From positions 62,470 to 126,469 of the forward strand of contig VZSF01001145.1 of the NCBI GenBank assembly GCA_013398295.1: 64,000 nucleotides of DNA. Direction: 5' to 3'. Below the pieces are notes generated by a model. That model ran no database searches. It worked only from the letters and a program-made list of their open reading frames with translations, and was not told the origin of the DNA. Of the stretch, positions 40,501 through 53,600 are shown piece by piece. Source of the DNA: Chionis minor. Lineage: Eukaryota; Chordata; Aves; Charadriiformes; Chionididae. The position numbers were made by a program, and so were the translations under genes. Numbering within the stretch: the stretch's first letter is position 1; each line of letters begins with the position of its first letter.

Positions 40501-43089
40501 GCGGTAATGAGAAGAACGAGTTTATGAATTTTAGTGGATCTGTCAGCCCCACCAAGGCTGCGCACTGATGCTGCAGGCTGGGTTGAATGTCAATAGGCAG
40601 TTATTCAACAGGCTCTCTGCAACAGATGCCTATGAGACCTAATCCCCCTGCCTTACACAGGATTGTGCTGCTGACAAGCACATTGAGAAAAGGAGGTGGG
40701 GTAGGAAATGTTGCTTCCAAGTTGTTTATGCTTGCGCTGTATTTCAGGGATTTAACAGAGTCCCACAGGCAAGTACTCTACAGTTTGTGGAAGATGGGGC
40801 TTGAGCTAGCTCAGGTTAATTTAGGATTCATACCCAAGTCTCTACTGAGTAATTTGTCCAGAGATGACTGAGTAAAGGAGTCGCTGTCTCCCCTGGCTGG
40901 ACTTTTTTCATGAGAATAGTGTGTAGATGCTGGGACAGAGTTGGTGGATTCAGTGGTATGCATTGCTGGCAAGGAGGAAAAGGGGTCTAACTCAGTTCTT
41001 CCCATGATATTTCCCCATGGTCAGTGTAGGCAGCTCCCCTTGGAAGGCCTCAGGTTTGTTGTGTTCTTAACATCTGCTGTTTCCTATCATCCCCTTCCTG
41101 GGAAATGTACACAGGTGCACTGGTGCTGCTGGACCACACAGCAGACGGGGGCTAGAGATGCAAAATACCAATTTATGTTCTCCTGCTGTGGACTGCCGGG
41201 ACTCGTCTCACCCCATGCACTTTTTTTCTGCTTGCTGCTGCTTGGAAATAGACTCCTGCATTTCTTTGGTCCAGTGGGGGAAATTCTTGGCTGCAAAGCT
41301 GAATCTCGCAATCTAGTCCACAGGCCAGCAAGCTCTGGCCAGCTTCCAGGCACAGGATCTTCCAGATAGGGGGATTTTCCATCGAGGGTATTCTGCTGCC
41401 TCTTCAAATGTTGAGAGATGCATTTCGAGAGTGGCTCTTGCTCATGATTACCCCAAAAGGAGAGAAAAAAACCCATGTGCTTTGCTACAGAGGCTGCTCC
41501 CAAGCCCTGCAGAAGGCTGGGGACTGAGATCAGCCCCTGGAGCCCTGCCCAGAAATAACTGGCCATTGGTGTGCCTACAGTGTTTTGGGGCTCATCTGTC
41601 CAGCCAAAAGGGCAGCTGTTGCCTGTATTTCCACAGGCCAGAGAGTGAAATGTCTAACGGCACAAAAACGCCAAAAAAAAAGAGATTTCCTCTTAACATG
41701 TTTTTAGGCATATTGAAGAGAAAGGTTAATGCTGTTCGGTTCTTCCCTACTTTATAGTTTTTATTATTTTACAGGCATCCGAAACGTCCCTGTCCCTATT
41801 TTCTCCTCTTTCTCAAATGTCATAAACCTTGTGTTTCGAGGGGAAGGCCCTAAACAGGCATCCATCTACTGGGGTGGCGAGTGCACCCACAGAAATACCT
41901 CTATGTGTGTGTGGTGCGTTGTTGGAGTAAGCTGTGTGCCGCAGTCAGCTCTGCTGGCAGACATCATCTCCACGGGCATCAGCTTCTTCACAGTCCTCCA
42001 AAAGGCATGTCCCTTCCCCACCAGCTGAAAAGGGGTCTTGGTTCTCTCTGGGCAGCCTCAGGAGGAGAGGCAGCGACATGCAAGCAGCCAGGGTCAATCC
42101 TACAGGCAGAGGGGGATATGCAGAATAGCTGGAGGGTTGTTATACATCTGGGCTTTGCCTTTCTAGGAATGAAATCTCAATGAGGAGTTGCTCAGCTGCC
42201 AGGCAGACTGCAGGTCCTACTCCCTTGTGAAGATGATGAACTTCTATCGCTTTCTGTCCGCGGAGAAGTGGTAGCAGGTCCAGGAAGGAAAGGCTGGTAT
42301 GGAGTAAGTAATGCAGAAGAAGGGGTTGGTGTCAGTGCTGATTTCTATGATAAGAGGTCTTGCTGGGTTATTTTAAGCACTGAGGGATGCTGTTCCAAAC
42401 CCACAATTGTTCAAATATCTACTTCTGGGTAGCGGATAAACGCTGGTGAGTCAAAGGCTTATGTGGACTGATTGCCACGTTTTCTGGAGTTATTCCATTT
42501 AGGGTTAAATGGCCCATGAAGGGAAGCTGTGTCTTTAAGCAAGGGCTTAAATTCTCCTGTGTCTACTTGTGCATGGCACCTCAGAAGAGATCCAGATGAG
42601 CTCCCTTTCTGTGCTGAGGCACAGAGAAGTCCTTCATTGCAGAAATGAGTCTTAAGAAGTTCAAGGTTAAAAATTTATGCTTTGTCCATAGAAGAAATGG
42701 AAAGCAGTGCCACTGCTTAAGGAGAGGCATCGTGCTTGGGCTTTCTGTATTGGCTGCACTATCAAGATGATTAGTTTGATTTTTGAGGGTAATCAGAAGA
42801 ACAGAACTTTATGATTGTGAGAGCATGGCTCACTGAATTGAGGATCAGAAAATTTCTCACTTTTTTTGGATGGAAAGCATCTCTAAGGGTCTCCGAAGCT
42901 ACAGGTTGCTTTGGCACTACACGAGTACATGCTGGTAGATTCCCATGTCTCTTAGAGCTTCCCCTCCTAACTACTGTCTCTCGCTGCTTGGCAGCTGAAT
43001 TGCTACATTTTGTTCCTCTGTGTATTTTACTTTACTATCATTAAATGCTGGGGGACTGTTTCTAATTTCTTTTCTTTTTTTTTTAACTG
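37541..43089. other. Intergenic DNA, no gene recognised
   Basis: Unique sequence with T-rich runs at about 38992-39021 and 39841-39862, a TA-rich palindrome at 39321-39334, and a one-mismatch CTCF core at 40323. The overlapping ORFs at 40941-41566 on both strands (142 and 159 codons) match no family and look like chance open frames. Confidence 0.6.
40323..40334 (+). promoter_or_regulatory. Near-consensus CTCF core
   Basis: CTACCAGGTGGC matches CCASYAGRKGGC at 11 of 12 positions and is followed by AGA, which suits the extended motif. It has the same orientation as the match at 14401. Confidence 0.35.
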
Positions 43090-43099
43090 TCTCAAGACT

Positions 43100-44690
43100 T
43101 CTGTATCAGAAGGGGAAGGTGGGAGAGATCATGACAAATGCAATGGGTTTCAAGAAGACAGATGTCAATAAAATGAAATTTGGTAAATCAGATGTCTCAA
43201 GAGGTAAGGCTAAGGGAAGATAAAATAAAATTGTCAGTTCCTTAGAGTAACTGTCCCAATGCAAAAATAGGAAATTCAGTAGGTGTCAAGCTGGGTAGAT
43301 GAAGTGTTTTTCTGTAACTTTAACACTAGGCAGAAACACATAGAAAAAAAGAGAAGAGGTCAGATTTCTAAGAATAAATCTGGAAGAACAGCACAAGCAT
43401 TCAGGGATAAAACCAGAAAGGCTGAGGCACAAAATGCGACCTCAAAGATAACCAGAAATAATTCTGTAAGGACCATTAATAGAATGAGGAAGATCAAAGG
43501 GGCTATTGGTCTGCTACTCAATGGAAAATGAAAGCTGTCTGCAGATAATTACAATAAGCTTGAAGAATACTGGAGAAGGAGAAAAAATATTTTTTTTCCC
43601 AGAGTAGCTTGGGAATTACGGCCCAGTCAGATTAACAACAGTTCTAAATGAAAAAAAAAAATCAATCATAACAAATTGTCTGTAACATTTACAAAAATAA
43701 TAGGAAGATGAATAGCAATCAACATTGGTCAAAAAAAAAAAGCTGTGTTAAACCATTTTAAATTCCTTTACTGCAAATCAAACCCTTGGAGATTGGATTA
43801 GGCACAAAGGTCACATAGCTTGATTTAAAAAAAAATAATTAAGTTTGCCTGGTAACTTTGCAGCAGGCATAAAGCTGAGGAGAACTGCATGCATATTGGA
43901 GGATGGGGTTACATTTATGTGATAAATTAAAGAAATGTCTGAAAAAAACAGGGTTAAATTCAGTACAAGTGCGAAGTACTCTTAGCCAGAAACACTTTGC
44001 TAAGCAAATGGGCTGGGCAACAACGGGCTGGATGCAGTTCTCCAGAACAGTATCTTTTACTATAACAGATCAAAAATTAACTGAAAGTAGATAATGGCAG
44101 GCTGTTCTGAGAAAGACAAACATCCTACTACCAGGTTCAGACAGGAGTTGTATCTGCTCTGCTCAGCGTGGGAATACTATGACCAGTTTTGACCAATGAA
44201 TTTTTAAGAGAGTTGTGGATGGACAGGACGGAGTTCAATGTCCTCTTCTGATAACGGTTGCGGAGTTTTTGTCCCGTCCCCCACCCCCCTCCTTTTTTTT
44301 TAACCTCTGATTAAAGATTGAAAGACTTGGGGTTACGTAGTGGCAGAAAAAAAGACTGAAGCGAGGCCTGACGACAGCCTTCAGGTTTATAAAAGGCAAT
44401 TTCAGAGAAGGAGAAGGTTTTCTGAATTTGTGATGGTTAGGACAAACAGTAATGTGCTTAAATGAACATAAGGGAAATTTAAACTGGGCATGGAAAAAAA
44501 CACCTCTCAAAGGTTGAGGACATTAAAGCACTGGAATAGGTTGCTTGGAGAGGCTGTGAAGTTCCTATGATTGCGGGGTCTTTAGGAACAGATTGGGCAA
44601 ACACCTGTCAGGAATGACATATGCCAATACCATCTTCAATAAAGGTATCTTTGATTCCTTCCAGGCCTATTGTTTGATGGCTCTGTGCAA
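43100..44690 (+). mobile_element. Ancient amniote-type CR1/L3-like LINE, decayed
   Basis: Scattered but collinear LINE landmarks lie over about 1.6 kb. The frame 43283-43531 includes AFRDKTRKAEAQN and MRKIKGAIGLLLNG, like the linker between endonuclease and RT. Near 43614 comes an NYGPV-R-LTT remnant of the RT NYRPVSLT motif. Near 44535 is CACTGGAATAGGTTGCTTGGAG, and near 44590 AACAGATTGGGCAAACACCTGTCAGG, from the ORF2 end and 3' UTR of the older CR1 types shared with turtles and crocodilians. A TTCCTTCCAGGCC...CTCTGTG remnant near 44657-44687 marks the 3' end. A-runs and stops break every frame, so it is dead. Limits are approximate. Confidence 0.7.
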
Positions 44691-45560
44691 ATCTAGAGGT
44701 GTAAGTGACTTACTGGGAGAAATTCTCGTGGCTGTGTCATTACCTCCTTCCTGAGAGGGTATTGCTTCGCATAATTCAGTTGGTTTATTGCTGTTCGCTT
44801 ATGTGTAATTAAATACCTGAGGTGAGCAGGGGAGGGCAGTTGTCAGACCCTGTTATGGGAGGGCTTGGCTCCAAGTGACCAAAGATGCCATCATTTGGAT
44901 GGTATACATTCTGTTAAGGCAACATGATGCTGGTCATCATACTAACTCTCTTACTTGCTATTCCCCTCTAAATACGTTGTCTTTATCTGAGAGAGCCTGG
45001 GGAGCTGTAAATCTCTGAAGAAATTCTCCATATGCTGATGATTTTCAGGGAACTCTGCCATACATAATTTCTGATAGGAATGTTTGAATAGAGAATTAAT
45101 TTGCTTTGGGTCCTTGATTATTCTGTCTTGCAATAAGAAGAGTATTGGCATCAGGCTGAAAGTTAAACAAGGCGCTAGTTTCTCTTTTCTCTCTCTCTGA
45201 GCTTCACATTCACAATAGGACTTTGGAGTCAGAAAGCAATGCAGATGGGATGTACAGCGATCACAAAAAATTGGTATTGTGTAGCCGAAGCAATCTGTTT
45301 ATTCCAGGAGTTTCTAATGAGTAATGAGACCATGTTTCATATAACTCCTGTTAACATGGCAACATATGAGCCTGCATCCGTCTGCAAGCAGAGAGGCTTT
45401 AATAACACGTGAGTAAATTACCTCAAGCATTTCTCTCTGTGAAACAGCAGACTTCTCTTAGGAGAGATAAAAGGATCAGGCAAGAGCCTTGTGAATTGCT
45501 TGAAAGTGTCATAAAGAGAGGAGAGGGATGAATTAATCAAAATCATGACACTTTAAAAGA
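44691..45560. other. Intergenic DNA, nothing recognised
   Basis: Unique AT-rich sequence with a short CT-rich run near 45180-45200. It holds no ORF or motif worth calling. Confidence 0.6.
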
Positions 45561-45561
45561 T

Positions 45562-45830
45562 TTAGATTCATAGATTTTTGGTCCAAAACGTATAATCAAA
45601 TTACAGAAAATCACAACCCTGGCCATTGACCCTCACTCGGTGAATCCTTTCTCCCTAACTTCTGTTTGATTGCTGACTGGTACCTGTCTTCATTAGGGTA
45701 CTGGAGGAGACAGAGTTTGCCACCACTGGGAAACTTGTTCCAGCTGTTTGAAGACACATTTTTACAACAATAATTATTTTGATTTGCCTTGTCTTCCGTT
45801 TCTGAGCAGTGAATCTTGCTATGTTGCAGT
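45562..45830 (-). mobile_element. Possible ancient CR1-like 3' fragment (reverse)
   Basis: ATTCATAGATTTTTGG near 45567 and CCACCACTGGGAAACTTGTTCCAGCTG near 45720 resemble the reverse complement of old CR1 3' ends (CATAGATT...; CCACC...AAACTTGTTCCA). The segment between is too diverged to align by eye. It could be a different old repeat. Confidence 0.45.
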
Positions 45831-48800
45831 GAAAAGCTCTGGTTTTATTCCTGTAGGTGTTTACAAATTGGACTTCTGCTGAAGCAACTTAGGGTACTAT
45901 AGCAAATTATGGGCTAAATTCTGTGTGCTTTCTTTTGGGAAAAGGCTTAAATGAAGACAATGGGGCACCATCTGAGACTACAGCTTGACAAGTGGTGGCC
46001 TTGCGTGATACAACTGTCTGTTTACATGCACAGTGCGTCCCTGCCTGGTAGTGTTTTGTTGGTGTAGGATTTTGATGCAGGAATTGGGAAGGTCTCTAGA
46101 TAGTAGGTTTGTACCATGTTCTGGTCCTCCAAGGAATGAAATCTCCAGCATTTGTAAGTGTTTTAACATTCCTATTCTGATTTATCTTTAATAAATATAT
46201 TTTTTGTTTTGTTTTACAGCAAATGGCTACAAAAGGGCTTAGTTAAATTCTATATTCACTTTTTCCTTAGAATTTGGGATACTGCAGAATTAAATATTTT
46301 CTGGGCTTCTCTTATGAGGAGCTCCGCAGTCTCTTAAATAGGAATATAGTGTCATGTCTTAGTCTGTCAGACTTGCCTTATTTTTGAGCACTCAGGACAG
46401 CAGCTGAAATACAACCACATGCAGATGAACCATAGGTCTTAGCCACATTTGAGGTTTAAACACATGAAATAAAGTTTCTTCAAAGTCAGGGGATGTCAGC
46501 CTTTACCATAATTTGGCAACTAATATGGCCAACTATATTCAGCAAGTATTACAGCACCTTTAAAGACAAACCAGCCCATGGATTTCTTCCAAAGGCAGTA
46601 TAGATTTTGTAAGCAGTACGCTAAAATAGATCAGAGTGACCTCTTAGCTATGTTAGAAAATATTTAGATAAAATTTTAAAGGAGCTGCTGTATTTGGCTA
46701 TTCATTAAACATATAAACCCGTGTGATCTGTCTTCGCCCATCTGGAGACTGCAATGTTAATGAGTTAACTGCCTGAATATAGTCTCGGTAGAGTCACTTG
46801 GATAATTTGAAGCAGTGTCGTTTCAAACTACGGATAAATACAGCTTTGTAAAAATGAGTTCTTGTTCCAGCAATAATTGCTTGCGCACTATATAAGATGG
46901 TCCTGAATCACCCCATCAGACTTATTCCCAGAGCAGTAAGTGATACGGGTTTGAATAAAGGGGCAGTGCATCTACTAGTAGATTCACTAGTTTTGTGGGG
47001 GTGTTGGCACATGGGATCAATTTACTTCAGCATTCAGAGACCCTTTTTATGGCAGAGAAAGCAGTTAGTGGAAAAAGAAAATGTACACAATTTAAATTGC
47101 ACTTCCATGATTAGGGTACCAGCAAAGCACATTTCTTAATGCAGGTAAGGTAATCTGTGGTTATTTTTACATTGTCGTTAATGATAGCACTTCACAAGAA
47201 ATCATTTCTTCCTGTTGAAATGAACTGTTTGTTATTATGGAACCTATCCTTTGTGCTCCTAACAGGCCTGTTTTTCTAAGTCTCAAGGTTCAAATATGCA
47301 AATCCAGATTCACCAAGAATGCATCTGACCAAAAATAAATATCTACACTCCTGACACTGTGTGTCTCAACCTCATCATCAAAGAGGAGTAAGAAGTACGT
47401 TAGGGCATGAGATATCTTTGTGAATGAGGAAGGAAAATATTTATGTTTAACATTTTAAATAATGTACTAAGAAATTAATAATTTCCTAATAGTATTATTA
47501 AGAAAAATCTATGAATTAAAAAATAAAATCTAACTGATTGGTCATCAGTTGGCATTTAAAACTGGTCAAGTGAATTGAGTTAGCCCAGTTAATCCATAAA
47601 GAAGAACTCCTGTGCTTCAACCTTCTTGGATGGAGGAATCCTATGTAAAGGGAGTTTTGATAGAGTGGGATCTGGCAGGTCAGAGAAAGATAAATTCTTC
47701 CCACAACAGAGGGAAAAGCTGAAGGTTCTTCCTTGGTGGAAGATATCTTTACTTCATAATAAAGATAAAAGTCAACTATATTCTGGGGATGAGATCTGGC
47801 ATTGAAACTTCAAAGGTAAGGTCAGATACAGTGCCAATTTCCAGTGTAATCTGTGTTGTTTCAGGTAGGTCAACCTCTGTTCTGATATAATCCTGGGCAG
47901 CTGGGGAGCAAGAAGATTTCTCCTTTGTATTGTTTCTTCATCCCTTTTAATTATCAATAATTACAAAAATTAAAGAAGGAAATCTCTTGCCTACAAGAAT
48001 TATGGCTAGAAGAATCTGTTCTTCAACGTGAACATCTTGAAATGCCATGCAAAGTCAATGAAGACAAAACTCAGATGGTGACTAATGCTCTTCTAGGTTG
48101 GAGTCTCTCCAGAAGTCCTGAAATCAAAGCTTGTTGCCAGTCAATGTGTGTTATGGCAAAATGCAACTAATAAGTGAACAAGACAACCAATGTATTTAAT
48201 GTGACAGCACCACTTGGGGCATTTACGTCTATCTTAAGGGAGTTCAGTCAAGATTGGACCAAGCATTTAAATCACAGGCAAATCTGTAAAACATTTCCAT
48301 AACCTGCCAAAATAACCCTTTTGTCTCCAGCTAAAAAGCACCCTTTATTAAGTGAATTAAGCAAAACCACTTTCCATCAAAAGTAACCAAGACACAAATG
48401 GTTTTGTCTGCATGTAACCAAGGCAAGAAAACATTAACCAGCTGGTCCCCATTCAGAGGCATCTGTAACCATCTGGAGGCAGCCCCAGCCTGCAGTGCAG
48501 CATCTCAGTGCGGCACGAAGCACTCAGTTTGCGCCTGCCAAAATCAACACTCAGTGACTGGAACATGTTCAGAACCTCCTTTTAACAATTCTCCAAATAC
48601 TCTTTACCAGGCATTAATGTAGCCTTATTTCCACGAGCCAAATGGGAGTTGTATGGTTCTGGCTGGCAAAGGTTGGTGTTGGGTGGTTCTGCGATGTTGG
48701 TGGTCTTGACACGTGGATTTCAGTTCTGGGAAGAAGGGATCTTGGGATGCATCCTGCACGATGGCTGTTCTTGCTGAGGTTGAATGATTACTGATGTTGT

Positions 48801-49743
48801 GGGGTCAGAAATGAGAGAAATGCCTATTTATGTTTGGACTTTTCCACTTCCATATTCTGGCAGCTTCATATTCTCATTGTTGATGTTTCAGGATGGGTCT
48901 GTGGTTAACTACAAGTGGCTCCTGTTATCTCTGTCTTCATGAGCGTGATGAAGGTACTTTGCTTTGGCTGTACTGCTTGGCAAAAATTTTTGTAGTTTCT
49001 TTTTGGATATGGAGTTTGTTGATCAAATTAGTTAAAATGCGAATCAGACATTAGCAGATATGTTGAAGTTCACCCAAACACACGTCAAACAATTCAGCTT
49101 GAATAGTGTACGAGATCTGCCTGCTGTCTGATGTGAGCGCATGAAGCCTTAGAAATGCTGTGCTAATCTTCAAGCACTTAAAGGACTTTCAGTGCATCTT
49201 ACCATTTATCCTGTTGGTTTTGTACCTGCAGTTAAACTGTGGATAGAAAACAGGTGATGAAAGGCACAACTTAGTTATTAATGTACAGTTAACTTTCATG
49301 TTACAATGCTTTTTGGTATCTCCAAAGATGAACCTTCAAATGTGTCTCTAAAATGTTCGCATGGAGAACTGCAAAAAGAATAGTGGTGTCTGGGCCTTAG
49401 CCTGTTACATCAAACAAAATGAATTAAGCTAAATCAGACCTGAAGTTTAGTCCAAATGATTAAACCTTTAAACACTTTGCTGACAAGTGGCTCATATGAG
49501 AAATCAATCTCTCTGAGTCCAGTAGGGTTGCTTGTAGGAGTAACCAGTTATCTATTTGACTGAGAGGTTGTCTTAACTAACCTGACTTTGGAGAGTTTCT
49601 GCTTTCTCTGGAAATACAGACCTTTGTTTATGTTGTGGCCATTTTTCTCAGTGAATTAAGAATCTCTTGTGTACCTTCTGCTAACTCCGTTCTTATTTAA
49701 TTAAGGAGAGTTGAAAAGATACATTACACACTATATAGTCATC
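45831..49743. other. Intergenic DNA, no gene recognised
   Basis: AT-rich unique sequence. Only short ORFs are present and I recognised no repeat family. A polypyrimidine-AG acceptor-like site near 46203-46220 has no convincing donor. Confidence 0.6.
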
Positions 49744-50607
49744 TAGTGCCAGCTCCTGCACTTGGGTCACAACAACCCCAGGCAGCGCTACAGGCTTGGG
49801 GAGGAGTGGCTGGAAGGCAGCCTGGCAGAAAAAGACCTGGGGGTCCTGGTGGACAGTCGGCTGAACATGAGCCAGCAATGTGCCCAGGTGGCCAAGAAGG
49901 CCAATGGCATCTCGGCCTGTATCAGGGATAGTGTGGCCAACAGGAGCAGGGAAGTGATTGTGCCCCTGTACTCAGCACTGGTGAGGCTGCAGCTTGACAA
50001 ACCTGATCTTCTGGAGATGTGGTGACCTGTTTAGTGGATGCAGGAGAAGCTGTGGATAATGTTTTACTTGGACTTTAGTAAAGCCTTTGACACTGTTTCC
50101 TACAGCATTCTCCTGGAGAAACTGGCTTGGATGAGTGTACTCTTCACTGGGTAAAAAACTGGCTAGAAGGCCAGGCCCAAAGATTGGTGGTGAATGGAGT
50201 TAAATCCAGTTGGTGGCTGGTCACAAGTGTTGGTTGACACCTGGCTGAACATGAGCCAGCAGTGTGCTCAGGTGGCCAGGAAGGCCAACAGCATCCTGGC
50301 TTGTATCAGGAATAGTGTGGCCAGCAGGAGCAGGGAAGTGATTGTGCCCCTCTACTTGGCACTGGTGAGGCCCCACCTCAAGCACTGTGGTCAGTTTTGG
50401 GTGCCGCAGTAGAGGAGGGATATTGAGGTGCTGGAGCGTGTCCAGAGAAGGGCAACGAAGCTGGTGAGGGGTCTAGAGCACAAGTCTTATGAGGAGCAGC
50501 TGAGGGAACTGGGGTTGTTTAGCCTGGAGAAAGGGAGGCTGAGGGGAGACCTTATCACTCTCTACAACCACCTGAANCAACCTAAGTGATTCTGTGATTC
50601 TGTGATA
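49744..50607 (+). mobile_element. Rearranged CR1 LINE with duplicated segment and assembly gap
   Basis: Three CR1 pieces occur in non-consensus order. Piece 1 (about 49744-49995) encodes the post-RT region ([38 protein letters not shown]). Piece 2 (about 49996-50225) jumps back to the earlier RT region, with a disrupted LDFSKAFDTVS-like motif and [19 protein letters not shown]. Piece 3 (50226-50576) returns to [15 protein letters not shown] and continues to LGLFSLEK. The N at 50577 replaces the expected roughly 300 bp of ORF2 end and 3' UTR, and a TTCTGTGA microsatellite closes it. Two CR1 insertions, one into or beside the other, or a template switch would explain it. All frames are broken. 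Confidence 0.88.
50577..50577. other. Assembly gap (single N)
   Basis: The N lies between CTGAA and CAACCTAAGTGATTCTG inside CR1, where the consensus would have several hundred more bases. It is best read as a gap of unknown size collapsed to one base. Confidence 0.85.
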
Positions 50608-53600
50608 TAGGATGGTAGAATACAATTTTCTTCAAGAACAAAACCCTGTGCTCAGGTCACTTTACTCAAAAGGAGCTGAATGAGCTATAATCTTTTGGGT
50701 TTTAATCATTCAATATCCTACTTACCTCTTTTCACATTCAATTATTAGAGACTTCTGAGAGAAGGACTACATAAAAGATAGCTATATGAATGTTCTTTTC
50801 ATCGTGCCACAGATTTTAAATGGGGTAACAGTTGTCCCTAAACTATTTGTTCCCTTTTGGATTCTTGAGTCATGAACTCAAACTTTCTCTGGTTTTGCAT
50901 GAGTGTGAAATAACGTGGTACAATTTATCCGTTGTTTACAAGGGCTTTTGTAAACCAAATCACTGGACCTCTTAAAAAAATTACAAAAAGCTTGCTGCAA
51001 CCTGTAATCATAGAAGAATTCATATTATAACAGAGTAGGATTAATAATGCATGTAATTATAATATACAATTTTCTTTAGGCTTTTCTAATTATAAAAAAA
51101 TTACAGATAACATCAACAGTGTGATTCTGAAATGCCTCGCATTTATTATGGAGCTCTCTTAATCAATGCTCTGCCACTGCAAATCAAGTCAGAATGTTAT
51201 TATGGTCTCTCCTTCTGGATTTAATTACAGCAGTAACTCATGGCTCAAAGTCTGAGCAAACACACCGGTGCAGTTTATAGCTTTGAAGAACAGCTATTAA
51301 TCCTGCCATCTACCTCCCAGCGCAAGCCAATGAAAGCACTTTAAAAATCTTTATGCCTGAAGATAAACACACGCTTACACGCAGCCTTAAGGTGGGGGTG
51401 CAGAGAGCCCAGCCGCCACGTCTGTTCTGCACACAGGCAGTAGAGCGTCTGCTCCTGGGAGATGATCTCAAGGTGTACAAAGCTCTGAACATTTTTCCAC
51501 CCTGACCGAGATGTTAACTTGCACCCTTAACCTTTGTGAGAATGATTTAACAATGTCAGCTCCCGTCCATTGGTAGCTTGGAGTCAGGATAGGGCTTTTG
51601 CCATATAAATAGGCTTGCTGAAGATGTTTGCATCTGTGCCTCTCGTACTGTTTTGGAATCAGTTTCCATCATGAATCTCTAACCTGACAATTAGCTGCAA
51701 ATGGGAATAATGCAGTCTTCCAAGAACGAATTGGTATCAGGAACTGCTTTTAGTTTTGGCAGCAGCCAGGGAGGATGTCTCTCCCTCCAAAGCAGAAACA
51801 TGCTCAGCCAGGTGTTAGCAACTGGGAGGACAGAGCTGACAGAGAGGTCTGGGGAGGGGTGAGATGAGGTATGCAGAATACTGACTGTGAACATGAATGC
51901 TTGTTTTTTGAAGCTAACTCTTCTTAAGAAAACCTTGTCATAGCAAGGAAGGACAGTTAAAATACCCTACCAGTGCCTATGTCTTTCAAAAAGAATTTAA
52001 ACCATGATTAAATAACTTCCCCTTGTCCTCTCAAGCCACCATCTTGAGCACCAGCTTTCTATATGCTCAATGTTTTGAGAAAGAATAAATTGAAACATAA
52101 CCAGCCTGGTTATTTTATTGTGTGGTTTATTTGAACTCAACCAGGGGTGCAAGGACCCCAAAGTCATCTGCTTGCTTTCCCAGCCGGATGGACAGACCGA
52201 CAACCGTTTGATATGTGTTGTTTGGGAAGCTGTGGGAAGAAACCAAGGAAATGTTTGCACTTGACTGATGTGGCTTACATCCATAATGCAGTGTGCTCTG
52301 CGAGGTTATCAGAACTCGTCAGAAATGGGGTTTTTTTAACCTAAATATGATTTCATCAGGGCCTGCCAATTGTTTGAAAAGGAAAGTACTGACAGGAAAG
52401 TATAAGCTTTAGCAGATTGGTCTCTTTGAAAGACAGTGACATTTCAAAATTGATATTCTGAAATTGCCACATGCCTTCTGGAAACAAAAAGAATTAAAAG
52501 ATTGGTATTTCACTGAAACTTCTCAAAAATATAGACATGAAGTACTGTGACTGACCAGTCTGAGTTTTGTGTGTTTTCAGTTTGCTAGCCCTTTCCACAT
52601 TGCAACATTTTGGCCCTCATGGAACAAGTTTGTTTGGGCTTTGGGTTTTTTTAGATTTCTGAGAGTTGTCCGGGACAGCAATTTCTTCCTAACCCTGGTT
52701 TCCAACTTATGTTTCAGCAGAGCCTGGGACCCTTCTGACCCCAGCAAGCCAGACAGGAGGAGCTGAACATACAGCAAGATTTGGTATAAGATGTCTTGTG
52801 TCAAACAGGAGAGGATAAGAGTAGAAAAAGCACTTGGGCATGAGCTCGGGCTCAGTCTGCACTAAAAACACCCCTTTACTCTCATCTCATCTAACATTAG
52901 CCTTTCAAAAGCAAGATCTCTCATCAAGCACCACCATCAAAACGGTGGTGCAAGCTTCCACTGTGCTGCCCAGGGAGAGCTGACTGCCCACTCACAGCAG
53001 TGGGCTCTGCGCTGCCCTTTTTAAGGTATTTGTCTCTTTCGGCTACAGGAGGGGCTCTAGGAAGACTAAATATCAAGGATGTTTAAATGGCATGAAATGA
53101 GGTGGTATGAGCACCTTTGTGCTCTTTCCGCTTGGCAGTCTATTAATCTAAGGGAAAAGCCTGAGAAAATAAGGCTAACTAATCCTAACTACTGTGGACA
53201 GTGTAATTTAAATTTTTTCAAATATTGACATTGCTTAAGCTGAAACCTGCCTCAAAACACCCTCAGCTCTCATCCCCAGACAGAGGAGTATTTGTGTTTT
53301 ATACAACAAAATATACAGCCACCCATATTTTCTAAATTTGCTTTCAAATTCATGACAGGAACTAAGTCTTACAGGAAACAGAGGAAATCAATAACTCTAC
53401 CATATTCATAGAAAAAGTTGTGGGAAGAGTCTCCTGTATTATGGATTGAATTAATCCTGCTGTCTAGCACTGGGGATACAGGGAAAAAAAGCAACCTCCC
53501 CTTCCAGCGTTCAAATCTACTGCTGTAGGGAGCTGTGTCCTTGATGGCAACGAGCCGCGGTGTCAGCTCAGGGCAGAAGAAATTGGGCTGGAGGAGGAGA

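Noticed and set aside
41087..41566. 159-codon minus-strand and 142-codon + strand overlapping ORFs
   Set aside because: Mutually antisense open frames without domains or conserved motifs, probably chance in a GC-balanced patch.
44271..44300. Minus-strand G-quadruplex at the C-rich run
   Set aside because: Fewer than four separate runs of three or more G with usable loops.
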